A DNA stretch of 64,000 nucleotides from Kluyvera ascorbata_C (GCF_044197065.1 NZ_JBIQOI010000007.1:62001-126000), one strand, 5' to 3'; counted from the first letter of the stretch, positions 1 to 8,250 are shown. Numbers and translations: made by a program. Notes: generated from the sequence alone by a model not told the origin.

Positions 1-1
1 C

Positions 2-160
2 GGTATCGGCGTCGGCGGCCTGCCGGGCATCCTGTCGATTAAGCCAACCTTCTGGGGCGTCTACAGCATCGCCATGATCATCACCATCGTGGTGCCGATT
101 CTCCTGACGGTGATGGTCTACAAACGCAAAGAGCGTCAGGGCACGCTGCCCGTCATGTAA
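2..160 (+). CDS. treB: PTS trehalose EIIBC component, C-terminal end (partial)
   Basis: The last 52 codons of a gene that begins before the window. The tail runs from GIGVGGLPGILSIKP through one hydrophobic membrane segment (IAMIITIVVPILLTVMV) to a short basic cytoplasmic end (YKRKERQGTLPVM). This matches the C-terminus of the enterobacterial trehalose permease TreB, which imports trehalose and phosphorylates it to trehalose-6-phosphate. Identification rests on this tail and on the next gene, treC, which hydrolyses that product. The B and catalytic parts of the C domain lie outside the window. Confidence 0.88.
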   Translation, partial: GIGVGGLPGILSIKPTFWGVYSIAMIITIVVPILLTVMVYKRKERQGTLPVM

Positions 161-172
161 CCCACCTTCTTC

Positions 173-190
173 GGGGCGCAATTGCGCCCC
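173..190 (+). promoter_or_regulatory. Intercistronic perfect palindrome between treB and treC
   Basis: GGGGCGCAATTGCGCCCC is an 18-base perfect inverted repeat 13 bases after the treB stop and 24 bases before treC. In RNA it would form a strong short hairpin. There is no U-run after it, so a processing or mRNA-stability role for the treB-treC transcript is more likely than termination. Function is inferred. Confidence 0.5.
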
Positions 191-214
191 TGATTCTTAT
201 TAGAGGACAACCAA

Positions 215-1858
215 ATGAATACACTACCTCACTGGTGGCAAAACGGCGTGATTTACCAGATCTACCCAAAAAGCTTCCAGGACACGACCGGCAGCGGAAC
301 GGGAGATCTGCGCGGCGTCACCTCACGTCTCGACTATCTGCAAAAGCTCGGCGTTGATGCCCTCTGGATAACGCCGTTCTACGTTTCTCCGCAGGTCGAT
401 AACGGCTACGACATTGCCAACTACACCGAGATCGACCCCTCTTACGGCACGATCGATGATTTCGATACGCTGGTTGCCGAGGCGCATCAGCGCGGCATTC
501 GCATCGTGCTGGACATGGTGCTCAACCACACCTCCACCCATCACGCATGGTTTAAAGAATCGCTGAACAAAGAGAGCCCGTACCGCCAGTTCTATATCTG
601 GCGCGACGGCACGCCGGACACGCCGCCGAACAACTGGCGCTCGAAGTTTGGCGGCAACGCCTGGCAGTGGGACGCGGCCAGCGGCCAGTACTATCTGCAC
701 CTGTTCGCCACCGAGCAGGCGGATCTCAACTGGGAAAATGAAACGGTCCGCGCCGAGCTGAAAAAGGTCTGCGAGTTCTGGGCCGATCGCGGCGTTGATG
801 GCCTGCGCCTCGACGTTATCAACCTGATCTCCAAAGACCAGAGCTTCCCGGACGACCATCAGGGCGATGGTCGACGTTTCTACACCGACGGCCCGCGCGC
901 CCACGAGTTCCTGCAGGAGTTCAGCCGCGATGTCTTTACGCCGCGCGGTCTGATGACCGTTGGCGAGATGTCCTCGACCACGCTCGAAAACTGCCAGCAG
1001 TACGCCTCTCTCGACGGCAAAGAGCTGTCGATGACCTTTAACTTCCACCACCTGAAAGTGGACTACCCTGGCGGCGAGAAATGGACGCTGGCGCGTCCGG
1101 ACTTCGTGGCGCTGAAATCGCTGTTCAACCACTGGCAGCAAGGGATGCACAACCGCGCGTGGAACGCGCTGTTCTGGTGTAACCACGATCAGCCGCGTAT
1201 CGTTTCGCGCTTTGGCGACGAAGGCGAACATCGCGTCACCGCGGCGAAGATGCTGGCGATGGTGCTGCACGGGATGCAGGGCACGCCGTACATCTATCAA
1301 GGTGAAGAGATTGGCATGACCAACCCGCACTTCACGACGATAGAGCAGTACCGCGACGTTGAGAGCCACAATATGTACAACGAGCTGCTGGCGCAGGGGC
1401 GTGATGCCGATGAGCTGCTGGCGATCCTTGCCAGCAAATCCCGCGACAACAGCCGTACGCCGATGCAGTGGGACGCCAGCCCTAACGCCGGTTTTAGCGA
1501 AGGCAATCCGTGGATTGGCGTCAGCCATAACTATGCGGAGATCAACGCCGAACGCGCGCTGGCGGAGCCTGATTCGGTGTTTTACGCCTATCAGCAGCTG
1601 ATTGCTCTGCGTAAATCCGAGCCGGTGCTGACCTGGGGCGACTATGAGGATCTGTTGCCTGAACACCCGTCGCTGTGGTGCTACCGTCGTCAGTGGCAGG
1701 GGCAGACGCTGTTGGTCGCCGCCAACCTCAGCGGCGAGCCGCAGGCCTGGGAACCTCCGACGGGCTCCACCGATGGCGAAGTATTGATGAGCAACTACGA
1801 TACCCCTGCGGGTATGACGTTGCGTCCGTTTGAAGCTATCTGGTGGCTTCAGCGTTAA
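215..1858 (+). CDS. treC: Alpha,alpha-phosphotrehalase (trehalose-6-phosphate hydrolase)
   Basis: Cytoplasmic GH13 enzyme of 547 residues (E. coli TreC has 551) that splits trehalose-6-phosphate into glucose and glucose-6-phosphate. The N-terminal (beta/alpha)8 barrel shows the family motifs: DMVLNH near residue 99, GLRLDVINL with nucleophile Asp200, TVGEM with acid/base Glu251, and NHDQPR with Asp325. A small beta domain ends the protein. The start is set by AGAGGA eight bases upstream of ATG 215. It follows treB in the same direction 54 bases after its stop, as one trehalose operon; the repressor gene treR is outside the window. Confidence 0.96.
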   Translation: MNTLPHWWQNGVIYQIYPKSFQDTTGSGTGDLRGVTSRLDYLQKLGVDALWITPFYVSPQVDNGYDIANYTEIDPSYGTIDDFDTLVAEAHQRGIRIVLDMVLNHTSTHHAWFKESLNKESPYRQFYIWRDGTPDTPPNNWRSKFGGNAWQWDAASGQYYLHLFATEQADLNWENETVRAELKKVCEFWADRGVDGLRLDVINLISKDQSFPDDHQGDGRRFYTDGPRAHEFLQEFSRDVFTPRGLMTVGEMSSTTLENCQQYASLDGKELSMTFNFHHLKVDYPGGEKWTLARPDFVALKSLFNHWQQGMHNRAWNALFWCNHDQPRIVSRFGDEGEHRVTAAKMLAMVLHGMQGTPYIYQGEEIGMTNPHFTTIEQYRDVESHNMYNELLAQGRDADELLAILASKSRDNSRTPMQWDASPNAGFSEGNPWIGVSHNYAEINAERALAEPDSVFYAYQQLIALRKSEPVLTWGDYEDLLPEHPSLWCYRRQWQGQTLLVAANLSGEPQAWEPPTGSTDGEVLMSNYDTPAGMTLRPFEAIWWLQR

Positions 1859-1865
1859 CCCTCCG

Positions 1866-1890
1866 GCCCGACAGCGCCCTGCTGCCGGGC
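1866..1890 (+). terminator. Possible treC transcription terminator
   Basis: GCCCG-a-CAGC, loop GCCCT, GCTG-c-CGGGC forms a nine-pair stem with one internal mismatch directly after treC. The following T-rich stretch (GCTGTTTTTTGG) begins only about 15 bases later, so this is a weak intrinsic terminator candidate rather than a textbook one. Confidence 0.4.
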
Positions 1891-1993
1891 TTCCTCGCAT
1901 CACGCTGTTTTTTGGTCCTTTTTCGTACATTTATTGCACAATAAAATTTACATTATCTATAACGCCTGCCATATGTACTCTCGCATTTTTACT

Positions 1994-2007
1994 TTGTCCT
2001 GAATCAA
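1994..2007 (+). promoter_or_regulatory. FNR-like site, upstream of nrdD
   Basis: TTGTCCTGAATCAA matches TTGAT-N4-ATCAA at 8 of 10 fixed positions. Its centre lies exactly 31 bp upstream of the stronger FNR-like site at 2025-2038, the same spacing as the two FNR sites reported for E. coli nrdD (about -64.5 and -33.5). That geometry is what supports this weaker site. Confidence 0.55.
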
Positions 2008-2024
2008 TAAAAGCGCAAACATGT

Positions 2025-2038
2025 TTGATGCAAATCAC
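2025..2038 (+). promoter_or_regulatory. FNR-like site, nrdD promoter-proximal
   Basis: TTGATGCAAATCAC matches the FNR consensus TTGAT-N4-ATCAA at 9 of 10 fixed positions. It fits anaerobic activation of nrdDG, whose product is active only without oxygen. By analogy with E. coli the transcription start should lie about 33 bp downstream, near 2065. Confidence 0.7.
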
Positions 2039-2081
2039 TACATATAGAACTTAAAATGCGTCCCGGCCCAACATATGGTAT
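2035..2081 (+). promoter_or_regulatory. Pair of NrdR-like boxes in the nrdD promoter
   Basis: Two NrdR-type cores, CTACATATAG (2038-2047) and CAACATATGG (2069-2078), fit the C-w-A-t-A-T-a-T-w-G core of the NrdR box. They start exactly 31 bp apart, about three helical turns, as expected for cooperative NrdR binding. The first overlaps the end of the FNR-like site at 2025-2038, which would let NrdR repression oppose FNR activation. Site identity is from pattern matching only. Confidence 0.65.
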
Positions 2082-2130
2082 TTATCGTCTATCATTGCAA
2101 CAACGATAATCACGAAAAAGATAGTCGGTA

Positions 2131-2216
2131 TGTGGATAACCTGGGCCACACACGAGGGAAAGTATTGGTTAATGGAGCTATTAAGCCAATCGTCGTTTTC
2201 CCGCCTCTGTGGATAA
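2131..2216 (-). promoter_or_regulatory. Two perfect DnaA boxes in the nrdD leader
   Basis: TGTGGATAA occurs at 2131-2139 and 2208-2216; it is the exact complement of the high-affinity DnaA box TTATCCACA. Both lie in the same orientation, 77 bp apart, between the predicted transcription start and nrdD. They may couple nrdDG expression to DnaA-ATP level, as known for nrdAB, or simply act as DnaA-titrating sites. No binding data are implied. Confidence 0.55.
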
Positions 2217-2253
2217 CCTGTTCTTATAACGTAATGATAAAATTGGAGTGATC

Positions 2254-4392
2254 ATGACACCGCATGTGATGAAACGAGATGGCTGTAAAGTGCCGTTCAA
2301 GTCAGAGCGCATCAAAGAAGCAATTCTGCGTGCAGCTAAAGCAGCGGGAGTCGATGACGCAGACTATTGCGCCACCGTCGCAGCAATCGTTAGCCAACAA
2401 ATGCAAGGTCAGGCGCAGGTTGATATCAACGTGATTCAGACCGCCGTTGAGAACCAGTTGATGTCCGGGCCGTACAAGCAGCTCGCCCGTGCCTATATTG
2501 AATATCGTCACGACCGTGACAGCCAGCGCGAAAAACGCGGCCGCCTGAACCAGGAAATTCGCGGCCTGGTTGAGCAAACCAACTCGGCGCTGCTGAACGA
2601 GAACGCCAACAAAGACAGTAAAGTGATCCCGACCCAGCGCGACCTGCTGGCCGGTATCGTCGCTAAGCACTACGCTCGTCAGCACCTGCTGCCGCATGAC
2701 GTGGTGATGGCGCACGAGCGCGGTGTTATCCACTACCACGACCTCGACTACTCGCCGTTCTTCCCGATGTTCAACTGTATGCTGATCGACCTGAAAGGTA
2801 TGCTGACTCAGGGCTTTAAGATGGGCAACGCGGAGATTGAGCCGCCAAAATCCATCTCTACCGCGACTGCGGTGACCGCGCAGATTATCGCGCAGGTAGC
2901 CAGCCACATTTACGGCGGCACCACCATCAACCGTATCGATGAAGTGCTGGCGCCGTTCGTTGCCGCCAGCTTCAACAAGCATCGTCAAACCGCCGACGAG
3001 TGGCAGATCCCGAATGCGGAAGAGTATGCCCGTTCTCGTACCGAGAAAGAGTGCTACGACGCGTTCCAGTCGCTGGAGTATGAAGTGAACACGCTGCATA
3101 CCGCCAACGGCCAGACCCCGTTTGTGACCTTTGGTTTCGGTCTCGGCACCAGTTGGGAGTCCCGCCTGATTCAGCAGTCCATTCTGCGTAATCGTATCGC
3201 GGGCCTCGGCAAAAACCGCAAAACCGCGGTGTTCCCGAAACTGGTCTTCGCCATTCGCGACGGCCTGAACCACAAGCCGGGCGATGCCAACTACGACATC
3301 AAACAGCTGGCGCTGGAGTGCGCGAGCAAGCGCATGTACCCGGACATTCTCAACTACGATCAGGTGGTGAAAGTCACCGGTTCGTTTAAAACCCCAATGG
3401 GCTGCCGCAGCTTCCTCGGCGTGTGGGAAAACGAGGACGGCGAGCAGGTTCACGATGGCCGTAACAACCTCGGCGTTATCAGCCTCAACCTGCCGCGCAT
3501 CGCGCTGGAAGCGAAAGGCGACGAAGCCGCGTTCTGGTCATTGCTGGACGAACGTCTGGTGCTGGCGCGTAAAGCGCTGATGACCCGTATCGCCCGTCTG
3601 GAAGGGGTAAAAGCCCGCGTGGCGCCAATCCTCTATATGGAAGGGGCCTGCGGTGTGCGTCTGAAAGCGGACGACGACGTTTCTGAGATCTTCAAAAACG
3701 GTCGTGCGTCTATCTCTCTGGGCTACATCGGTATCCACGAGACCATCAACGCACTGTTCGGCAACCAGCATATGTACGACAGCGAGATGCTGCGTGAAAA
3801 AGGCGTGGCGATTGTTCAGCGTCTGCGCGACGCCGTTGACCAGTGGAAAGATGAAACCGGCTACGGCTTCAGCCTGTACAGCACGCCAAGCGAAAACCTG
3901 TGCGACCGCTTCTGCCGTCTGGACACCGCCGAGTTCGGCCTCGTTGAAGGCGTGACCGATAAGGGCTACTACACCAACAGCTTCCACCTCGACGTGGAGA
4001 AGAAGGTGAACCCGTACGACAAGATTGATTTCGAAGCGGCCTACCCGCCAATCGCCAACGGCGGCTTCATCTGCTACGGCGAATACCCGAACATTCAGCA
4101 CAACCTGAAGGCGCTGGAAGACGTGTGGGATTACAGCTATCAGCACGTGCCGTACTACGGCACCAACACGCCAATCGACGAATGTTACGAGTGCGGCTTT
4201 ACCGGTGAGTTCGAGTGCACCAGCAAAGGCTTCACCTGCCCGAAATGCGGCAACCACGACGCCGCGCGCGTCTCCGTGACGCGCCGCGTGTGCGGCTATC
4301 TCGGCAGCCCGGATGCACGTCCGTTCAACGCCGGTAAGCAGGAAGAAGTGAAGCGCCGCGTGAAGCACCTGGGTAACGGGCAGCTCGGTTAA
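2254..4392 (+). CDS. nrdD: Anaerobic ribonucleoside-triphosphate reductase (glycyl radical, class III)
   Basis: Reduces ribonucleoside triphosphates to dNTPs under anaerobiosis, using formate as reductant and a stable glycyl radical installed by NrdG. The 712-residue product is almost identical to E. coli NrdD: an N-terminal ATP-cone (about residues 3-95), the ten-stranded catalytic barrel, a four-cysteine zinc site near the C-terminus (ECYECG from Cys644, then CPKCG), and the radical loop RVCGYLG with Gly681. ATG 2254 is preferred over the in-frame GTG at 2248 because GGAG sits five bases upstream of it and the resulting protein begins MTPHVMKRD like the known enzyme. It is followed by nrdG. 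Confidence 0.97.
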   Translation: MTPHVMKRDGCKVPFKSERIKEAILRAAKAAGVDDADYCATVAAIVSQQMQGQAQVDINVIQTAVENQLMSGPYKQLARAYIEYRHDRDSQREKRGRLNQEIRGLVEQTNSALLNENANKDSKVIPTQRDLLAGIVAKHYARQHLLPHDVVMAHERGVIHYHDLDYSPFFPMFNCMLIDLKGMLTQGFKMGNAEIEPPKSISTATAVTAQIIAQVASHIYGGTTINRIDEVLAPFVAASFNKHRQTADEWQIPNAEEYARSRTEKECYDAFQSLEYEVNTLHTANGQTPFVTFGFGLGTSWESRLIQQSILRNRIAGLGKNRKTAVFPKLVFAIRDGLNHKPGDANYDIKQLALECASKRMYPDILNYDQVVKVTGSFKTPMGCRSFLGVWENEDGEQVHDGRNNLGVISLNLPRIALEAKGDEAAFWSLLDERLVLARKALMTRIARLEGVKARVAPILYMEGACGVRLKADDDVSEIFKNGRASISLGYIGIHETINALFGNQHMYDSEMLREKGVAIVQRLRDAVDQWKDETGYGFSLYSTPSENLCDRFCRLDTAEFGLVEGVTDKGYYTNSFHLDVEKKVNPYDKIDFEAAYPPIANGGFICYGEYPNIQHNLKALEDVWDYSYQHVPYYGTNTPIDECYECGFTGEFECTSKGFTCPKCGNHDAARVSVTRRVCGYLGSPDARPFNAGKQEEVKRRVKHLGNGQLG

Positions 4393-4407
4393 GTTCGAGC
4401 GGTTTAT

Positions 4408-4449
4408 CCCCTCACCCTAACCCTCTCCCCCCCGGGGGAGAGGGAACCG
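4408..4449. repeat. Partial CCCTCACCC...GGGAGAGGG palindromic repeat
   Basis: Copy of an intergenic repeat seen in longer form at 8162, 17246 and 53748: CCCCTCACCCTAA, then an 11-bp stem CCCTCTCCCCC / GGGGGAGAGGG with a two-base gap. It lies 16 bases after the nrdD stop and could act as a terminator or mRNA stabiliser between nrdD and nrdG. Confidence 0.6.
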
Positions 4450-4470
4450 TTCACTGCACCATCGTACCAC

Positions 4471-4540
4471 CGTAGCCCGGCCGAGCGTAGCGACGCCAGG
4501 GCCGTCCCGGAGTCGGCGTACCGCCTCGTCCGGGCTACGA
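4471..4540. repeat. GTAGCCCGG-type palindromic intergenic repeat
   Basis: CGTAGCCCGG at 4471-4480 and CCGGGCTACG at 4530-4539 frame an imperfect palindrome containing GAGCGTAGCGACGCC. It fills most of the nrdD-nrdG gap. A second copy of this type lies at 60360-60409. Confidence 0.55.
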
Positions 4541-4564
4541 TGGTTGCTAATCTGGAACGCGAAC

Positions 4565-5029
4565 ATGAATTACCATCAATACTACCCCGTCGACATCGTT
4601 AACGGGCCGGGTACACGCTGCACGCTGTTTGTTTCCGGCTGCGTTCACGAATGCCCCGGCTGCTACAACAAGAGCACCTGGCGCGTGAATTCCGGCCAGC
4701 CGTTTACCGCCGAGATGGCCGACCGCATCATCGCCGACCTGAACGACACCCGTGTAAAACGCCAGGGGATTTCCCTCTCCGGCGGCGACCCGCTGCATCC
4801 ACAGAACGTACCGGAAATTCTCAAGCTGGTTCAACGCATTCGCGCCGAATGCCCCGGCAAAGATATCTGGGTCTGGACCGGCTACAAGATAGACGAACTG
4901 AACGCCGCACAGATGGAGGTCGTCGACCTTATCAACGTGCTGGTCGACGGTAAGTTTGTGCAGGATTTAAAAGACCCGGCGCTTATCTGGCGCGGCAGCA
5001 GTAATCAGGTGGTGCACCACCTGCGTTAA
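4565..5029 (+). CDS. nrdG: Anaerobic ribonucleotide reductase activating protein (radical SAM)
   Basis: Activase of NrdD: a radical-SAM iron-sulfur protein that cleaves S-adenosylmethionine and abstracts hydrogen from Gly681 of NrdD. The 154-residue protein equals E. coli NrdG in length. The [4Fe-4S] motif CxxxCxxC is Cys26-Cys30-Cys33 (GCVHECPGC), and GGDP in LSGGDPLHP is the SAM-binding stretch. ATG 4565 gives the family start MNYHQYYP; an upstream in-frame start would add seven residues inside the repeat-flanked gap and is not favoured. The RBS is weak (GGAA), as might suit a minor activase. The gene converges with the regulator that follows. Confidence 0.96.
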   Translation: MNYHQYYPVDIVNGPGTRCTLFVSGCVHECPGCYNKSTWRVNSGQPFTAEMADRIIADLNDTRVKRQGISLSGGDPLHPQNVPEILKLVQRIRAECPGKDIWVWTGYKIDELNAAQMEVVDLINVLVDGKFVQDLKDPALIWRGSSNQVVHHLR

Positions 5030-5037
5030 CCCCCTAC

Positions 5038-5061
5038 GTCAGCCGCTCAAAACCGGCTGAC
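5038..5061. terminator. Hairpin between convergent nrdG and the PTS-type regulator
   Basis: GTCAGCCG / CGGCTGAC form an eight-pair stem around an eight-base loop. The structure begins nine bases after the nrdG stop and overlaps the last codons of the minus-strand regulator gene, whose stop is at 5047. No good U-run is present on either strand, so it may terminate only weakly. Confidence 0.4.
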
Positions 5062-6957
5062 GCACTCCATCGCCACCGCTTTAAATTCATCAAAGCTGCG
5101 GGTTGCCGACAGGCGCGTCATGGCGCGCTCGCGAAGGAAAGTGACGAAAATATCGTAGATGGCCATCGCCTCTTCATACTCGCTTTTGCTGATCGCCAGC
5201 AGGAAGATGAGGTGGGCGGTTTCGTCGCCCCAGGCGATGCCCTGTGGGGCAATGACGGTGTAGACCACCGTTTTTTGCGCCAGCAGCCCCAGGGCGTGCG
5301 GCAGCGCGATGCCGTCGCCCAGCATGGTGCTGACAATGGCTTCACGTTCCACCACCGAGGCATGGAACGCTTCGTCGACAAACCCTTCCTGCTCAAGCTG
5401 CTGGCAGAGTTCGGCAAACAGTGTCTGCTGGTCCGTCGGCCCATCGATAACCCGAAAATGGGCAGCGTCGAAGAACTTATTCAGCATCCACGGGCGCGTG
5501 CGGTCGACTAGCACCAGCTTGCCAATCTGGTCCAGTTGGTAATCCGTGGGGAACGGTGAAATGGTGACGACCGGCTTCTCTTTTTCGCTGATGCGCACCG
5601 TGGAAATGACGAAATCCTCGCTCACGCTTTCCCGCTGTTCGTACTCGCGCTGGGACAAGGTGGCGGCAATTTCCACCTGCGGGTATTTGCGCTGCAAAAT
5701 GGCTTCAATCACTCGCACCATGGCGTTACCAGCATCGCACACCAGCAGCACCTTCGGCTGGCGCTGATAGCCGATATTGTAATGACGTTCTAGCCCCACG
5801 CCGATGTGCAGCACCAGAAAACCGATTTCGTTTTCGCTGATGGTGTACGGCGTATATTTCCCCCAGCTTGAAACCGCCGCCAGCGTCATATCCCACGCCA
5901 TCGGGTAGTGCTGCTTGATGTTATCGAGCAACGGGTTGGGGATCATAATCTGGTAGCGCACGCGGGTGATCATGGTTTTGATGTGGGTCAGCAGATCCGC
6001 GTGCAGCTGCGCGTCCTCCAGCAGGTTGTAGTTATACTGCTGATTGATATAGCGCAGGATGTAATTCACCAGCGCTTCGTCATCGTCGGCGCTGATGGTT
6101 TCCGGATCGACGTCCTGCACCTGCCGAGCAGCAAGGTGTACGCACAGCCAGGCCTCTTCGGCCTGGGAGAACGGCTTTCCGGTGAGTTTTTGTAGCGCGC
6201 TGGCCACGTCATGAGCCACATCACGCACATTTTGCGCGACCTCTTCGGCGCTGAAGTCCGCCAGTGGATAGCCGTCACTCACGCGTCGTGCCGCCACCGC
6301 GCCGTACAGACAGATAAATCGCTCACCCACGTCGGTGAGGCGCACACGATGGCGCACCAGCGTTTCTTCCAGTACGGCTTCCAGCATGGCTGGCACGGTG
6401 TCATCAAACGCTTCCTGGCGAATCATCGGGTTCAGCGGCCCCTGCTGGCTGAGTTCCCACAGCAGATCAGTTAAGCAGGCGCGCACCGATACCTCGCTGC
6501 CAAACAGCTTCATACCGTGGCGCGGGCGGGTCTCGAGCGTCAGTTGATAGCGCTGAAAGCGCTCACGCACTTCCACCATATCGCCCTGCAGCGTCGCGCG
6601 GCTGACAAACCACTCGTCAGCGAGATCCTCAAGCTTGATAGAGAACGCCGAAGTCAGAAAGCGCACTAGCAGAAAGTGAATGCGATCCTGCGCGGTGCGG
6701 GGAATGTGCTGCGGCTTAGGCGCGCTCTCTTCCAGCGTCTGATAGCGGGAAGGATCGTCAATCTTCAACTGATAGCCGCTGCCGCGGGCTAATACAAACT
6801 GCGCGCCGTAGTTCATCAGCAGCTCGTTCAAAGCGGTGATATCGGCGCGTACGGTACGGGTCGAAACCGACAAGCGCTGCGCCAGTTCATCCTGCGGCAG
6901 CGTTTCGTTTTGCAGCAGAGTAAAGAGTTGCGCTAAACGTTGATTGGGAAATCTCAT
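5047..6957 (-). CDS. BglG/MtlR-type transcriptional activator with PRD, EIIB-like and EIIA domains
   Basis: A 636-residue PTS-controlled regulator. Order of domains: N-terminal helix-turn-helix (LSVSTRTVRADITAL, about residues 28-43) and a second winged-helix stretch to about 150, two PRD domains (about 175-395) whose histidines are targets of PTS phosphorylation, an EIIB-like domain with Cys407 (VCDAGN), and a mannitol/fructose-type EIIA domain with His554 (ALPHALG). The HTH start indicates a DNA-binding activator of the LicR/MtlR type rather than an RNA antiterminator. The start has AAGGA five to six bases upstream. It lies 22 bases after the lactonase gene, as the last gene of the operon starting at 13808, which it probably controls. 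No EIIC gene for a cognate PTS is nearby. Confidence 0.85.
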   Translation of the reverse strand: MRFPNQRLAQLFTLLQNETLPQDELAQRLSVSTRTVRADITALNELLMNYGAQFVLARGSGYQLKIDDPSRYQTLEESAPKPQHIPRTAQDRIHFLLVRFLTSAFSIKLEDLADEWFVSRATLQGDMVEVRERFQRYQLTLETRPRHGMKLFGSEVSVRACLTDLLWELSQQGPLNPMIRQEAFDDTVPAMLEAVLEETLVRHRVRLTDVGERFICLYGAVAARRVSDGYPLADFSAEEVAQNVRDVAHDVASALQKLTGKPFSQAEEAWLCVHLAARQVQDVDPETISADDDEALVNYILRYINQQYNYNLLEDAQLHADLLTHIKTMITRVRYQIMIPNPLLDNIKQHYPMAWDMTLAAVSSWGKYTPYTISENEIGFLVLHIGVGLERHYNIGYQRQPKVLLVCDAGNAMVRVIEAILQRKYPQVEIAATLSQREYEQRESVSEDFVISTVRISEKEKPVVTISPFPTDYQLDQIGKLVLVDRTRPWMLNKFFDAAHFRVIDGPTDQQTLFAELCQQLEQEGFVDEAFHASVVEREAIVSTMLGDGIALPHALGLLAQKTVVYTVIAPQGIAWGDETAHLIFLLAISKSEYEEAMAIYDIFVTFLRERAMTRLSATRSFDEFKAVAMECVSRF

Positions 6958-6979
6958 GTCAGTTCCTTGCTGTTACGGC

Positions 6980-8131
6980 TTAGGGTTGGGCAGAAATCAC
7001 CATCTGCGACGGGCTGCCAACCGGGGTGTAGTCCGGAGAGAACGTCAGTTTTCCGTCCTTCGGCGCGACGCTAAAGCGGGTGATATTGTCGCTACGCTGA
7101 TTCATCACATAGAGCCAGTGCCCCTGCTTATCCAGCGTTAACGTTCGCGGATAGTCGCCACGTGTCCAGATGTCATCCTGATGCTTCAGGCTGCCATCGG
7201 CCATCACGGTAAAGTGGGCGATACTGTTGTGTAAGCGGTTAGCGACGTACAGCTGTTTGCCGTCATGGCTTAATACCAGACCGGCGGCAAAGCTGGTGCC
7301 TTTGTACTCTTTCGGCAAGGCAGAGACCGTTTTCCCTTCGCGCAGCAGTCCGCTCTGTTTATCGAGGTGATAAAAGGTCAGCGTGGAAGCTTCTTCATTG
7401 ATCAACCATAGTCCATCCCCGGCAGGGGTGAAGACAAAATGCCGCGGCCCCGCCCCGGCGGACGATGCGGCGATAAACGGCGGATCGTTCGGCGTCAGCT
7501 TGCCGCTGGCGCTGTCCATTCGGTACTGATAGATCCGGTCGAGCCCCAGATCGGTGGAGAAAACAAACTGCCCGCTCGGATCGGCCGAGATCATATGGGC
7601 ATGCGGGCCGTTGTGATCGCTGACGGCAAAGCTGCCTTCAGCCGCCGCAGCCGGTCGCGCTGCGCCCGCGGGACCTTGATCCTGATGCACATCGACCGCC
7701 TCACCCAGGCTGCCGTCCTCTTTCACCGGTAATACGGCAATCGACCCGCTCACGTAGTTGGCGACCAACAGATGGCGACCATCTGGCGTCAGCGAGAGAT
7801 AGACCGGGCCCGCGCCGCCGGAAGCCACCTGATTCAGCTCGCTAAGCTCGCCGCTCGCGGCAATGCGCCACGCCTGCACTACGCCTTTTTCTGCTTCACT
7901 GGCGGCGTACAGGGTTTTGCCATCCTGGCTGACGGTCAGCTGCGCGACATTCGGCAGCGAACTGACGAGCGCTTTATCGCGCAGCTCGCCGGTTTGGCCA
8001 TCGACGGTAAAACGGTACAGACCTTCGCCGTTAGGGTTGTAAGTACCCACCCAGGCATACTGGGTTTGCGCGACGGCGCTGGCGGCAAGCAGAGAGAGTG
8101 AAGCAACAAGCAGGTGACGAGCGGTTAGCAT
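6980..8131 (-). CDS. Exported lactonase of the seven-bladed propeller family (PF10282-like)
   Basis: A 383-residue beta-propeller protein related to 6-phosphogluconolactonase YbhE/Pgl. It begins with a clear signal peptide (MLTARHLLVASLSLLAASAVAQ), unlike cytosolic Pgl of about 331 residues, so it should act in the periplasm. Family repeats such as YVSLTPDGRHLLVANY-like blades and GPRHFVFTPAGDGLWLINE are visible. Known relatives open sugar lactones; here an aldonolactone would be opened before uptake. AAGGAG five bases before the ATG fixes the start. It is separated from the aldolase gene by a palindromic repeat, and is followed closely by the regulator gene. Substrate is unknown. Confidence 0.75.
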   Translation of the reverse strand: MLTARHLLVASLSLLAASAVAQTQYAWVGTYNPNGEGLYRFTVDGQTGELRDKALVSSLPNVAQLTVSQDGKTLYAASEAEKGVVQAWRIAASGELSELNQVASGGAGPVYLSLTPDGRHLLVANYVSGSIAVLPVKEDGSLGEAVDVHQDQGPAGAARPAAAAEGSFAVSDHNGPHAHMISADPSGQFVFSTDLGLDRIYQYRMDSASGKLTPNDPPFIAASSAGAGPRHFVFTPAGDGLWLINEEASTLTFYHLDKQSGLLREGKTVSALPKEYKGTSFAAGLVLSHDGKQLYVANRLHNSIAHFTVMADGSLKHQDDIWTRGDYPRTLTLDKQGHWLYVMNQRSDNITRFSVAPKDGKLTFSPDYTPVGSPSQMVISAQP

Positions 8132-8161
8132 GGTGACTCCTTGATGGTTCGGTGGGGTTTT

Positions 8162-8250
8162 CCCCTCACCCCGGCCCTCTCCCCATAGGGGCGAGGGAGA
8201 AAACCGGGCGGTCCCCTCTCCCCTATGGGGAGAGGGTTAGGGTGAGGGGG
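8162..8250. repeat. About 90-bp CCCCTCACCCC...GGGTGAGGGG palindromic element
   Basis: A complete copy of the long imperfect palindrome: arm CCCCTCACCCCGGCCCTC, inner hairpin CTCCCCATAGGGGCGAG, spacer GAGAAAACCG, inner hairpin CTCTCCCCTATGGGGAGAG, arm GGTTAGGGTGAGGGG. Near-identical copies are at 17246-17333 and 53748-53840, with a partial one at 4408. It lies between the aldolase and lactonase genes. Confidence 0.8.

Noticed and set aside
323..1930. 535-residue open frame antisense to treC
   Set aside because: It lies wholly opposite a conserved gene, has arginine- and histidine-rich composition typical of antisense reading of GC-rich codons, no RBS and no recognisable domain.
2131..2216. 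DnaA boxes as a datA- or DARS-type locus
   Set aside because: Only two boxes are visible and no IHF site or DARS-type box cluster was recognised; E. coli datA lies at a different locus. Local control of nrdD is the simpler reading.
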